Positions 44,904 through 53,191 of a stretch of DNA of 64,000 nucleotides are shown here, in pieces (position 1 is the stretch's first letter; each line of letters opens with the position of its first letter). A program made the position numbers and the translations under genes. Under the pieces are notes generated by a model that saw only the letters and a list, made by a program, of their open reading frames with translations, was not told where the DNA came from and searched no databases. Location of the stretch: contig NZ_JBHULI010000024.1 of the NCBI RefSeq assembly GCF_042684365.1, forward strand, positions 806,001 through 870,000, given 5' to 3'. This DNA comes from Gracilimonas halophila. Its GTDB lineage: Bacteria; Bacteroidota; Rhodothermia; Balneolales; Balneolaceae.

Positions 44904-47363
44904 TTGAATAAGGGAAAAAAATGTATTGAAAAATGGTTTTCCGGCCGTAACTGGAAAATTTTCCCTTTTCAGCAAAAAGTCTGGAATGCTTTTCTGGAAG
45001 GAAAGAACGGGCTATTAAACGCCCCCACAGGCAGTGGCAAAACCTTTGCCCTCTGGATGCCTAATCTTATAAAATGGATCGATGAACACCCGGAAGATTA
45101 TCTTGATAAAGCAAATAATGGATTAAAAGTACTTTGGATCACGCCACTTCGTGCACTTGCAAAAGATATTCAGAAAGCTCTTCAAACGTCGGTTGATGAA
45201 ATGAGCATTCCATGGAAAGTTGGCCGGCGAACGGGTGATGTTTCCCAATCTGTAAAACAAAAACAGAACCGGAAAATGCCTGAAGTTCTTATCACCACGC
45301 CGGAAAGCGTGCATATCCTGATGGCTCAAAAGAAGTACCGACGGCATTTCAAAAACCTGGATGCGGTAATCATCGATGAATGGCACGAATTACTCGGTTC
45401 AAAAAGAGGTATTCAAACTGAATTGGCATTATCACGACTCAGGGGAATACGACCTAACCTTTCTGTTTGGGGCATCTCGGCAACCATTGGAAACCTACGT
45501 GAAGCTAAAGATGTCTTGCTAGGGCCTCTTCAAAAAGAAAACTCCCTTATCATTAAAGCAAATGTTCGAAAGAATATTGAGGCTGTTTCTATTTTACCGG
45601 ATGAAATGGAAAACTTCCCGTGGCACGGACACCTGGGACTTAAGCTGCTCCCAAAGATACTGCCCGTCATTGACGAAAGCCGTTCTACACTCATCTTCAC
45701 AAATACACGTGCTCAGGCTGAGATATGGTTCCAGAATCTGTTGGAAGTCAGGCCAGATCTGGCAGGAACTATAGCTATTCACCACGGTTCTCTCGATAGA
45801 AAAGTTCGAGATTGGGTTGAGACATCCCTTCATGAAGGGATATTGAAAGCTGTTGTTTGTACTTCCAGCTTGGATCTTGGTGTGGATTTCAGTCCTGTAG
45901 AAACCGTTATCCAGATTGGCAGCCCAAAAGGTGTAGCCCGATTTATGCAGCGTGTGGGTCGTAGCGGCCACCAGCCAGGATCTACAAGTAAGATCTACTT
46001 TGTTCCTACTCATGCGCTGGAATTAGTAGAAGCGGCCGCTCTCAAATCGGCTATCAATTCAGAGGAAATGGAAAGCCGTTCCCCTATCCTGAAACCATAT
46101 GATGTCCTTATTCAGTATCTAGTAACCTTGGCAGTTTCAGATGGATTCTATCCCGATCATATTTTCCCTGAGATCAGGAAGACCTTTGCCTATCAAAGCC
46201 TATCCGAAAAGGAATGGGATGCTATTCTAAAATTCATTACCCAGGGTGGAAAATCTCTAAGCAGGTATAATGAATATTCTAAAGTGGATATTGAAGAAGA
46301 TGGTCTATACAAAGTGAATAGCCGAAAAATCGCCCAACGACATCGTATGAGTATAGGCACTATAGCCAGTGATGCAATGCTTCGGGTTAAATATATGAGC
46401 GGAAAATCTCTTGGAGCAGTGGAAGAATGGTTCATCGCTCAGCTTAATACCGGTGATGCATTTTGGTTTGCCGGGCGGAACCTGGAGTTGCTAAAGATCA
46501 AGGATATGACAGTTTACGTAAAACGCACAAATGGCAGGTCCTCTAAAATACCTGCTTATATGGGTGGACGTATGTCACTTTCTTCTAACATGACTCATAT
46601 TCTTCGCAGGAAAATGCATCAAGCTGTATCGGACGATTTCAGCGATATTGAGCTTAAAATGTTGAAGCCGTTATTCGAGATACAGAGAGATTGGTCTTCC
46701 CTGCCCGGTGAAGATCAGTTTCTGATCGAGAAATCATTTTCAAAAGAAGGTTGCCATGTTTTTTTCTTTCCTTTTGAAGGACGTTATGTGCATGAGGGAA
46801 TGTCGGCTTTAATAGCACAGCGCCTTTCCAAAATGACTCCCATTACGTTTTCTATTGCCATGAATGATTATGGTTTTGAGCTCCTATCCGATCAGGATAT
46901 CCCAATTGAAAAGGCTTTGGGAAAAGACCTATTTTCTTCAAACCATTTAACAGAAGACATTATGGCGAGTATCAACAGTGCGGAACTGGCTAAACGTCGG
47001 TTTAGAGAAATTTGTCAGATCGCTGGATTGGTATTTCAGGGGTTTCCGGGGCAGGCCAAATCCAATAAACATCTTCAAATGTCCAGTAGTTTATTTTTTG
47101 ATGTTTTTATGGAATATGAACCCGATCACCTGCTCATTCAACAAGCCTTCGACGAAGTGATGAGTATTCAGTTAGACGAGGCACGGCTACGAAAAGCTTT
47201 AAAAAAAATCTCAGAACAAAACATTGTATTCAATCTTACTGAACGATTTACACCCTATGCTTTTCCCATAATGGTAGACCGGCTAAGAGAAAGACTAAGC
47301 TCAGAAAAATTGATCGATAGAATCCAAAAAATGCAGCGCCAGCTGGAAAAACACGTTAAATGA
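44904..47363 (+). CDS. Ligase-associated DNA damage response DEXH helicase (Lhr-like)
   Basis: An SF2 helicase of 819 residues. Walker A is NAPTGSGKTFALW (41-47), with the DEWH box at 158-161, motif III GISATIG, and HHGSLDRKVRD. Motif VI is in RFMQRVGRSGHQPGST, and the C-terminal Lhr-type domains follow (FWFAGRNLELL). I accept the TTG start at 44904: an in-frame stop lies 15 bases upstream, and the remnant at 42184 has an ATG at the aligned position. In many bacteria this gene travels with an ATP-dependent ligase and an exonuclease; here only PdeM follows, overlapping by 4 bases. Confidence 0.9.
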   Translation: MNKGKKCIEKWFSGRNWKIFPFQQKVWNAFLEGKNGLLNAPTGSGKTFALWMPNLIKWIDEHPEDYLDKANNGLKVLWITPLRALAKDIQKALQTSVDEMSIPWKVGRRTGDVSQSVKQKQNRKMPEVLITTPESVHILMAQKKYRRHFKNLDAVIIDEWHELLGSKRGIQTELALSRLRGIRPNLSVWGISATIGNLREAKDVLLGPLQKENSLIIKANVRKNIEAVSILPDEMENFPWHGHLGLKLLPKILPVIDESRSTLIFTNTRAQAEIWFQNLLEVRPDLAGTIAIHHGSLDRKVRDWVETSLHEGILKAVVCTSSLDLGVDFSPVETVIQIGSPKGVARFMQRVGRSGHQPGSTSKIYFVPTHALELVEAAALKSAINSEEMESRSPILKPYDVLIQYLVTLAVSDGFYPDHIFPEIRKTFAYQSLSEKEWDAILKFITQGGKSLSRYNEYSKVDIEEDGLYKVNSRKIAQRHRMSIGTIASDAMLRVKYMSGKSLGAVEEWFIAQLNTGDAFWFAGRNLELLKIKDMTVYVKRTNGRSSKIPAYMGGRMSLSSNMTHILRRKMHQAVSDDFSDIELKMLKPLFEIQRDWSSLPGEDQFLIEKSFSKEGCHVFFFPFEGRYVHEGMSALIAQRLSKMTPITFSIAMNDYGFELLSDQDIPIEKALGKDLFSSNHLTEDIMASINSAELAKRRFREICQIAGLVFQGFPGQAKSNKHLQMSSSLFFDVFMEYEPDHLLIQQAFDEVMSIQLDEARLRKALKKISEQNIVFNLTERFTPYAFPIMVDRLRERLSSEKLIDRIQKMQRQLEKHVK

Positions 47364-48025
47364 AATTCAAAAATTCCAAAGAATTTACCATTCAGGATCA
47401 GAAATTATACCTGCTTCCTCAAAAGGCTGTCCTTTGGAAGGATGAAAGAATACTCATTATTTCTGACCTTCATTTAGGGAAGTCCGGACACTTCAGAAAA
47501 CATGGAATTGCTGTTCCTGAAAATGTAAATCAATCAAACATTGAGCGGTTAGATGACCTTATGATGAAATATCATCCTGGAAAATTGGTGTTTTTAGGTG
47601 ACCTTTTTCACAGTAAAAGAAACAATGAGGTTGAACAATTTGAAGATTGGCGGAAATCTCATGCTTCAACTGAGATGATCTTAACTATCGGAAACCATGA
47701 CCTGTTAACACAGTTTGAATTCGAAAAAATGGGTCTGACCTGTGTTAATCAGTATCAGGCAGGACCTTTCTTATTTTTACATGATGATGCTCTAAATGAT
47801 GATTCCAGTTTTTATTCAATATCCGGACACATTCATCCTTCTGTAAAACTAAAAGCAAAAGGTCGCCAAAATATCTACACACCTTGTTTCTATTTTGGCA
47901 AGGAAAGAGCTTTGCTACCAGCTTTTGGAGCTTTTACCGGGAACTATCGTATTAAGCCTGCACAGAATGATTCCGTATTTGCGGTTGTTGAGCAAAAAGT
48001 AATTGATATATCCTCTATAATTTAG
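47360..48025 (+). CDS. pdeM: Ligase-associated DNA damage response endonuclease PdeM
   Basis: A calcineurin-like metallophosphoesterase of 221 residues. Metal motifs are ISDLHLGKSGHFRKHG (about 34-49), LVFLGDLFHS, TIGNHD (about 110-115) and SGHIHPSVKLKAKGR. The family (PdeM, MPE) is known as a nuclease or phosphatase that works with the Lhr-like helicase and ligase in DNA repair. It overlaps the helicase by 4 bases (ATGA), the usual coupling. Confidence 0.92.
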   Translation: MKFKNSKEFTIQDQKLYLLPQKAVLWKDERILIISDLHLGKSGHFRKHGIAVPENVNQSNIERLDDLMMKYHPGKLVFLGDLFHSKRNNEVEQFEDWRKSHASTEMILTIGNHDLLTQFEFEKMGLTCVNQYQAGPFLFLHDDALNDDSSFYSISGHIHPSVKLKAKGRQNIYTPCFYFGKERALLPAFGAFTGNYRIKPAQNDSVFAVVEQKVIDISSII

Positions 48026-48037
48026 CCATAACTAAAA

Positions 48038-48646
48038 ATGCGTTACACCCGATTTTTGATTTCAATTTTTCTTTTTACTGCAAGCATTTTTGTTCTTTTA
48101 CCTGAAATGTTACACGCTCAAAATGGTACTTTTGACACCCATATTTACGCACAAAAATCATTTGATCTCCAAAAAAAGGGTATGATTTTTCTCGGAACCT
48201 GGGCAGGTTTGAACATTATTTCTGGTTCAGCAGGGTATTTCTTGAGCGAGGATGACACCAAATATTTCCATCAAATGAATGCCGGCTGGAACTTAGTGAA
48301 CCTTGGTATTGCCGGTTTTGCGCTCTATAATATTTCACAAATGGACGCGTCATCATTGAGTTATTCAGAATCTGTCATTCAGCTACAGAACCTGGATAAA
48401 ATACTACTTTTCAATGCCGGTTTAGATATCGGATACATGGCAACCGGTGCTTGGATGTGGGAAAGAGGTTTAAGAAAAGGCTCTGAACGATTAGAAGGGT
48501 ATGGAAAATCTTTACTTCTTCAAGGAGGATTTTTGCTTGTCTTCGACCTGGTACTCTACTTGTTACACAGCCCTATTACCAATAATATCATAACCCAGTC
48601 AGATACTTTCCAACTGACTGCCACGGGATTTAGGGTCAATTTTTGA
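48038..48646 (+). CDS. DUF6992-like membrane protein
   Basis: The 202-residue protein has an N-terminal signal or membrane helix (residues about 7-28, ending EMLHAQ) and three or four further hydrophobic helices (about 49-68, 84-103, 127-144, 170-186). GMIFLGTWAGLNIISGSAGY and MNAGWNLVNLGIAGFALYNI match small integral membrane proteins (DUF6992) seen in Bacteroidota. Function is unknown. It is 12 bases after pdeM and converges with the sigma-factor gene. Confidence 0.75.
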   Translation: MRYTRFLISIFLFTASIFVLLPEMLHAQNGTFDTHIYAQKSFDLQKKGMIFLGTWAGLNIISGSAGYFLSEDDTKYFHQMNAGWNLVNLGIAGFALYNISQMDASSLSYSESVIQLQNLDKILLFNAGLDIGYMATGAWMWERGLRKGSERLEGYGKSLLLQGGFLLVFDLVLYLLHSPITNNIITQSDTFQLTATGFRVNF

Positions 48647-48647
48647 G

Positions 48648-49220
48648 CTATTGATTCGATTTTCGTTTATAACAGTGATGTACCCTGCTAAGTATTCTGT
48701 GTTTTCTGGTACGCACGTTGGCATTTGAAAGGTCAAACTCCTCTACAGCGTCGTCAGTACTTGCCTCGGGCTTATCCATGAAGTACTCGATGAACTCCCT
48801 CGATTTCTTTCTAAGCTCACTTAGACACTCTTCAAGAATACGCTGCCTTTCCTTGTTTAACAGGTTCTGAAACTGCTCTTCAGGTTCATATACCTCATTG
48901 AGTGACTCGTCGTCATAGTCAAATTTGTGTTCCCGCTTTACATAACGAATGTATTCATGTCTGCAGGATTTGATCAAATAGCTGAAAATATATTTACTTT
49001 TCTTGATCTTATTCTTCCGGATCTGCTCAAAAACATCCAAAAAAGCCTGCTGGACACATTCCCTGGCCGCATTCTCTCCCGCACTCATAACCACCTGAAG
49101 ATAATCCTCTAGCCTGGGAATCACTTCGGAAAGCAGCTCCCCTGCTTTTTCATCATCCCCTTTCTGGAGTGCGTCCACCAATTCTGAATAATCAACTCTA
49201 AGTTGTGCCAAACTTACCAA
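48648..49220 (-). CDS. ECF-type RNA polymerase sigma factor
   Basis: The 190-residue protein has the sigma-70 region 2 pattern (ENAARECVQQAFLDVFEQI, then KSKYIFSYLIKSCRHEYIRY, about 53-97). A region 4-type helix-turn-helix follows (CLSELRKKSREFIEYF, LSNANVRTRKHRILSRVHHC, about 135-183). It is divergent from the duplicated lipoprotein genes, and 4 kb away a membrane protein with anti-sigma topology is encoded. I infer that it drives the TGTAACAA-N14-ACTCTT promoters found here. No such box is seen before its own start, so autoregulation is not supported. Confidence 0.85.
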   Translation of the reverse strand: MVSLAQLRVDYSELVDALQKGDDEKAGELLSEVIPRLEDYLQVVMSAGENAARECVQQAFLDVFEQIRKNKIKKSKYIFSYLIKSCRHEYIRYVKREHKFDYDDESLNEVYEPEEQFQNLLNKERQRILEECLSELRKKSREFIEYFMDKPEASTDDAVEEFDLSNANVRTRKHRILSRVHHCYKRKSNQ

Positions 49221-49399
49221 CCACTAATTAAAAATTTCATCAGTCCTGATCTTTTAAAATGATCACCACTACAAGAATGTACTGCTCTAATTACTTTAAC
49301 AAAATGAGAACTAGTACAATAATAAGCGATTTTTTTTGAATTGTTAATTCCTTTTAATCTTTTAGTGGCGGCTATAAATATTAAAATTTAGATTAAATG

Positions 49400-49427
49400 T
49401 GTAACAATTTATACAAATAACACTCTT
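49400..49427 (+). promoter_or_regulatory. ECF-type promoter box P1
   Basis: TGTAACAA, 14 bases, ACTCTT on the plus strand, 80 bases upstream of an identical-architecture box (P2). It would start transcription near 49435, giving a 110-base leader before the first lipoprotein gene. Confidence 0.65.
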
Positions 49428-49479
49428 ATAGTGGAGTATAAAAATGTCTTTAAACCAATAAACTACTATAAAATTAAAT

Positions 49480-49507
49480 TGTAACAAGTGTTTATGGATA
49501 TACTCTT
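49480..49507 (+). promoter_or_regulatory. ECF-type promoter box P2
   Basis: TGTAACAA, 14 bases, ACTCTT on the plus strand. The predicted start near 49515 leaves a 32-base leader before the ATG at 49547, similar to the geometry at P5. This is the best placed promoter for the lipoprotein-CHAT transcript. Confidence 0.7.
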
Positions 49508-49522
49508 GTACTTAACCTAAAG

Positions 49523-49975
49523 TTTAATCAAAAAACTACTACAACCATGAAATCACTTAAATCCATTATCGCTCTTTTTTCCATCGTTGCTCTTTCATTC
49601 GGATGTGCCTCGGTTACCGATGCCTCACTGACCGATGACCTCCAGCAGCAACCTGACGTCGAGATCACCACTGACAACAGTGTATTCACCGGCGGAAACG
49701 ATGTAAAACCTATCGTTGAACGTCCTGACTGGTAAACTACCACTATCCCATTAACCACCCTCATTTAATCAAAAAACTACTACAACCATGAAATCACTTA
49801 AATCCATTATCGCTCTTTTTTCCATCGTTGCTCTTTCATTCGGATGTGCCTCGGTTACCGACGCCTCACTGACCGATGACCTCCAGCAGCAACCTGACGT
49901 CGAGATCACCACTGACAACAGTGTATTCACCGGCGGAAACGATGTAAAACCTATCGTTGAACGTCCTGACTGGTA
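49523..49975 (+). repeat. Tandem duplication, 241-base period
   Basis: Segments 49523-49734 and 49764-49975 (212 bases each) are identical except for one silent T/C change (49621 versus 49862, GAT versus GAC). Each covers the leader TTTAATCAAAAAACTACTAC and a whole 62-codon gene. The 29 bases between copies are unique. Stop codons differ (TAA, TAG) because the repeat ends within them. The near-identity implies recent duplication or ongoing gene conversion. Confidence 0.97.
49547..49735 (+). CDS. Small lipoprotein, copy 1
   Basis: A 62-residue protein with a lipoprotein signal (MKSLKSIIALFSIVALSFGC, lipobox LSFGC, Cys20) and a 43-residue acidic mature part (ASVTDASLTDDLQQQPDVEI then TTDNSVFTGG) ending KPIVERPDW. 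No family is recognised. It is downstream of P1 and P2 and is likely transcribed with its twin and the CHAT gene. It would be exported and lipid-anchored in the envelope. A role as signal, adaptor or substrate of the CHAT protein is conjecture. Confidence 0.8.
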   Translation: MKSLKSIIALFSIVALSFGCASVTDASLTDDLQQQPDVEITTDNSVFTGGNDVKPIVERPDW

Positions 49976-49976
49976 G
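49788..49976 (+). CDS. Small lipoprotein, copy 2 (same protein)
   Basis: It encodes exactly the same 62 residues as copy 1, with one silent base difference and TAG instead of TAA as stop. It starts 52 bases after copy 1 and carries its own copy of the leader but no promoter box of its own, so it depends on P1/P2. It ends 43 bases before the CHAT gene. Dosage, or a locus that can expand and contract, are possible reasons for two copies. Confidence 0.8.
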   Translation: MKSLKSIIALFSIVALSFGCASVTDASLTDDLQQQPDVEITTDNSVFTGGNDVKPIVERPDW

Positions 49977-49987
49977 GCGTATATTTA

Positions 49988-50023
49988 ATGAATAAATACT
50001 TTCAACAAGGTTACTTGCTTTGA
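49988..50023 (+). other. Short leader frame overlapping the CHAT gene start
   Basis: ATG at 49988 opens an 11-codon frame (MNKYFQQGYLL) ending TGA at 50021-50023, overlapping the TTG start of the CHAT gene (TTGA). It could couple translation. Alternatively, one extra T would fuse it to the CHAT signal peptide, so a frameshift in the signal sequence cannot be excluded. Confidence 0.35.
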
Positions 50024-53000
50024 CAATACTCTTACTACTCTTAACATTATTTACATTTCCAGATTCTGCGGATATAAGTATTCAGACAAACGAGCAGATT
50101 TCTAAATATGTCCAACAACTAAAGTCCGGGAATGAAGAAACATTAAATGTTTGGGCTCTCAGTGAGATTGCCTCGACAAGTTGCGAGCATTTGTCATTAG
50201 TTAAAGCATCTATTAAAGATATTCCTGGTTTTTCAGAAGCATTCCGAAAAATTAACTGTTCTAATCTCGAAACAATAGATATGACAAATCATATCATGCC
50301 TTATTGGGATAGGCAAACCCGGAATAAATATGTAGAGATAATCAGTCTTAATACTCAGGTCAGTCCAGAATTACTACCACAGAGTCAGTTTCCATTGATT
50401 CACTTTAAAATACTCATGGAAAATGATCATAGCTTATTTTACACTAAAGATTATCTATCCAAAGCTCTTGAAATTTGGACAGAGCATATTAAAAAACAAC
50501 AAGTCAAAAGTAGCTTAGAATATTCTATCATACTTTCTAATATTCTTAGAACTGCATTTATTCTACAAGAAGATAGAATATTAAAGAATTTATCTGAGGA
50601 ATTTCTATCTCAGACATCACTACCAAACTCTATTCATAAGCTAAGACTCCTCGGGGCGATTGATTTTGCGTTTTATGTTCATGGAGATTATGACAAATCA
50701 CTTAACCTACAAAGAGAACATTCTCTACCTCTTGCTGAGTTTTTAAAACTCGAGAACCAGATATACTTAATAAAAAACCGGCAAGGTGCTTATTTATTTT
50801 CTCTTGGTAAATATGAGGAGTCAAAAGAAATCTATGAAGAAATTTATAGCAATTCTGAATCACTTGAAAACCAATACACTCTGTTCACAAATCTAGGTGT
50901 AAATTATCTCAAGCTGGGTCAATCAAATAAATATATTGATCTTCAACTAAGAGCTTTAAACCAGGAAGAAATAAATTATAAGAGTCTCCTTAAGATATAC
51001 CGGAACTTATTCATTTATTACACCTCTGTCAGAGATATCAATACAGCTATGACTTACATAGAAATGGCTAAAGGAGTTGCAAGTAATAAAGCTGATACCG
51101 TTGAATTAGCACTTATTGATTCTTATCTGGGTACTTTTTACTGGACCACCTCTAAGGACCATAATTTGGCACTTAAGCATTTGAATGATGCAGAGCAAAT
51201 TCTATCACCTTATAAAAATTATGACACTTACTCAGATCTGATTTCAGAAAAGGGATATATACTACTTGAATTAGACTCTTTAGAGTCTGCACAAAGTATT
51301 TTTCAAGAAGCAAGAGATTTGGCTTTATCTAAATCTGTTACCCCAAAATATATTGATGCTTTGGTCAACCTGACGGTCATCGATCTTAAAAAAGGACTTT
51401 TTGATTCGGCTTCTCAAAATTTAGAGGAAATACGATTGTATCCTTTAGACGATATAGATTTTCGGCTACTCACTAAATATTACACTGTTAATGCTAACTA
51501 CCATTTCAGCACCGGAAATAAAAGAGCTGCTATTGAGGAGCTATCTCCTGTGCTTACACAGATCGTAGATCGGGCAAAGAACAATACTGATTCACAGCAG
51601 GGATATTGGTCAGTAGAGGATGAATACCTTGACGCGTTTGAACTTATGGTCCGTTTGTATATTGATGATGGACAGCCTGAAAAAGCTCTTTTACTTTTGG
51701 ATCAGCTTAAGACTATAAACGATGCTTCATTATATAACAGTCCACTGGTAAAAGCTGCAAAATTATCTGAAGAGGAATTGGCCGAAGAAAAAAGGCTTAA
51801 TGAAAAACTTCAATCTCTAAGGAAAAGGTACTTGAATGCAAATCAGGAGGAGCGTTTTGCAATAAAAACTGAGATAGATCGGACATCTGCTATTCGGGAA
51901 CAGATCTTATCGGAAGTAAACTTAAATAGAGAACGTTCTTTGCCGCCGGTTTGGTCTATTCAACGTTCAATCCAACCTAATGAATTGCTTCTGCATTTCA
52001 CCGAGATTGGCTCCAAACTATATGTATCTCATCTAACTCAAGAAGATATTAGTATCCGGGTTTTTGATTTTTCAAAGGACAGCCAGGAAAGATTTAACCA
52101 TATTGCTGATGAGCTTGCTTCCGGCCGGACCAACTTAAATCAACTTTACGAATTATATCAACAACTTGAACTAAACAGTATTCCCAAAAGAATTGAGACC
52201 GTTTCTGTAGTTCCTGATAATTATCTTTATCGTATCCCTTTGGAAGTACTTCCCACTGAAAAACCTTCTTCAGCATTTAGCTTTGGCAGTAGCCGATATT
52301 TAATTGAGGATTTTTCATTCCGTTATTTCACTTCCTTACAAGAATTTGAAGATAACCGGAGATCATTCAATAAACCTACTGAACATGATTTCAGCGGTTT
52401 TGCCATTTCGAATTTTAAAGACTTTGGAAATATTGATCTCCCCTCTCTTCCATATGCCACGGTAGAAAATAGTAATATTAATTCCGCACTTACTTCATTT
52501 AGTGATAAACAAATGTTCAATGAAAATGAAGCCACTAAAGATGTTTTTAAGAACAGAGTTGGATCATCACGGTTAGTCCATGTTGCTACACACAGTGAGG
52601 TATCAGAAAAGGACCCCCTTTTTTCAGTGATATATCTAAAAAGTTCAAGTCCACTTGACACTTTAGATTCTGACAAGGCATTATATGCCTACGAGTTATT
52701 TGATACCCCACTAAACAGTGAATTTATTATGCTTAATTCCTGCAGTTCAGGCTCCGGAAACTACATGCAGGGTACAGGTGTGATGGGCATTAGTCGTGCT
52801 TTGCGATATGCGGGAGCTAAAAGCCTGGCTTTAAATTTGTGGTCTGTAAATGATAAAGTTGCTTCAGAATTTGCTACAGATTTCTATCGCTATTTAAATG
52901 AAGGGGAAACTAAAAGTGAAGCGGTCAGGAAAGCAAAATTAAATCAGCTTAGAAGTTCGAATGCCAATCCTCATTTTTGGGGAGCTTATATGCTCATTGG

Positions 53001-53115
53001 TAATCCTTCACCTATTACTACTGAAAACTCATCTGATAATCGATTTCTATTATTTTCACTTCTTGCATTTACCGTAATTTTTGCCGGATACTCTGCGTAT
53101 CAAAGTGTTGACTAG
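50020..53115 (+). CDS. TPR-CHAT caspase-like protein with C-terminal membrane anchor
   Basis: The 1031-residue protein has an N-terminal hydrophobic signal segment (MTILLLLLTLFTF) and a long helical region (about 30-620) with TPR-like repeats (for example YLFSLGKYEESKEIYEEIY, YLGTFYWTTSKDHNLALKHL). A CHAT peptidase domain follows (about 640-1000): His858 in LVHVATHSEV and Cys908 in IMLNSCSSGSG form the expected dyad, followed by GVMGISRALRYAGAKSLALN and HFWGAYMLIGNP. A final hydrophobic helix (about 1008-1026) would anchor it. The start is TTG. It probably shares a transcript with the lipoproteins. CHAT proteins are caspase-like proteases in several immunity and stress systems; target unknown here. 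Confidence 0.85.
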   Translation: MTILLLLLTLFTFPDSADISIQTNEQISKYVQQLKSGNEETLNVWALSEIASTSCEHLSLVKASIKDIPGFSEAFRKINCSNLETIDMTNHIMPYWDRQTRNKYVEIISLNTQVSPELLPQSQFPLIHFKILMENDHSLFYTKDYLSKALEIWTEHIKKQQVKSSLEYSIILSNILRTAFILQEDRILKNLSEEFLSQTSLPNSIHKLRLLGAIDFAFYVHGDYDKSLNLQREHSLPLAEFLKLENQIYLIKNRQGAYLFSLGKYEESKEIYEEIYSNSESLENQYTLFTNLGVNYLKLGQSNKYIDLQLRALNQEEINYKSLLKIYRNLFIYYTSVRDINTAMTYIEMAKGVASNKADTVELALIDSYLGTFYWTTSKDHNLALKHLNDAEQILSPYKNYDTYSDLISEKGYILLELDSLESAQSIFQEARDLALSKSVTPKYIDALVNLTVIDLKKGLFDSASQNLEEIRLYPLDDIDFRLLTKYYTVNANYHFSTGNKRAAIEELSPVLTQIVDRAKNNTDSQQGYWSVEDEYLDAFELMVRLYIDDGQPEKALLLLDQLKTINDASLYNSPLVKAAKLSEEELAEEKRLNEKLQSLRKRYLNANQEERFAIKTEIDRTSAIREQILSEVNLNRERSLPPVWSIQRSIQPNELLLHFTEIGSKLYVSHLTQEDISIRVFDFSKDSQERFNHIADELASGRTNLNQLYELYQQLELNSIPKRIETVSVVPDNYLYRIPLEVLPTEKPSSAFSFGSSRYLIEDFSFRYFTSLQEFEDNRRSFNKPTEHDFSGFAISNFKDFGNIDLPSLPYATVENSNINSALTSFSDKQMFNENEATKDVFKNRVGSSRLVHVATHSEVSEKDPLFSVIYLKSSSPLDTLDSDKALYAYELFDTPLNSEFIMLNSCSSGSGNYMQGTGVMGISRALRYAGAKSLALNLWSVNDKVASEFATDFYRYLNEGETKSEAVRKAKLNQLRSSNANPHFWGAYMLIGNPSPITTENSSDNRFLLFSLLAFTVIFAGYSAYQSVD

Positions 53116-53141
53116 AAATAATTTTATTCCAATGATAATTT

Positions 53142-53164
53142 CCGGAAAGACAGCATCCTTCCGG
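53142..53164. terminator. Possible weak hairpin between CHAT and anti-sigma genes
   Basis: CCGGAA and TTCCGG pair around an 11-base loop between the two convergent genes. The stem is only 6 bp and has no T-run on either side, so the assignment is weak. Confidence 0.3.
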
Positions 53165-53191
53165 TCAATTATTCCTTCCAGGTCCAGATAA

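Larger units (their letters stand above)
49221..49546. other. 326-base intergenic region with two promoter boxes
   Basis: This AT-rich region lies between the divergent sigma-factor and lipoprotein genes. It holds P1 (49400-49427) and P2 (49480-49507), spaced by 80 bases. The segment after P1 (TTTAAACCAATAAACTACTA) resembles the leader after P2 (TTTAATCAAAAAACTACTAC). This suggests that the promoter-leader unit was itself duplicated earlier. The sigma-gene side (49221-49390) has no recognised box. Confidence 0.6.

Noticed and set aside
50020..50049. TTGACA at the CHAT start as a -35 promoter element
   Set aside because: No fitting -10 follows, it would make a leaderless or truncated product, and it is explained by the TTG-ACA codons.
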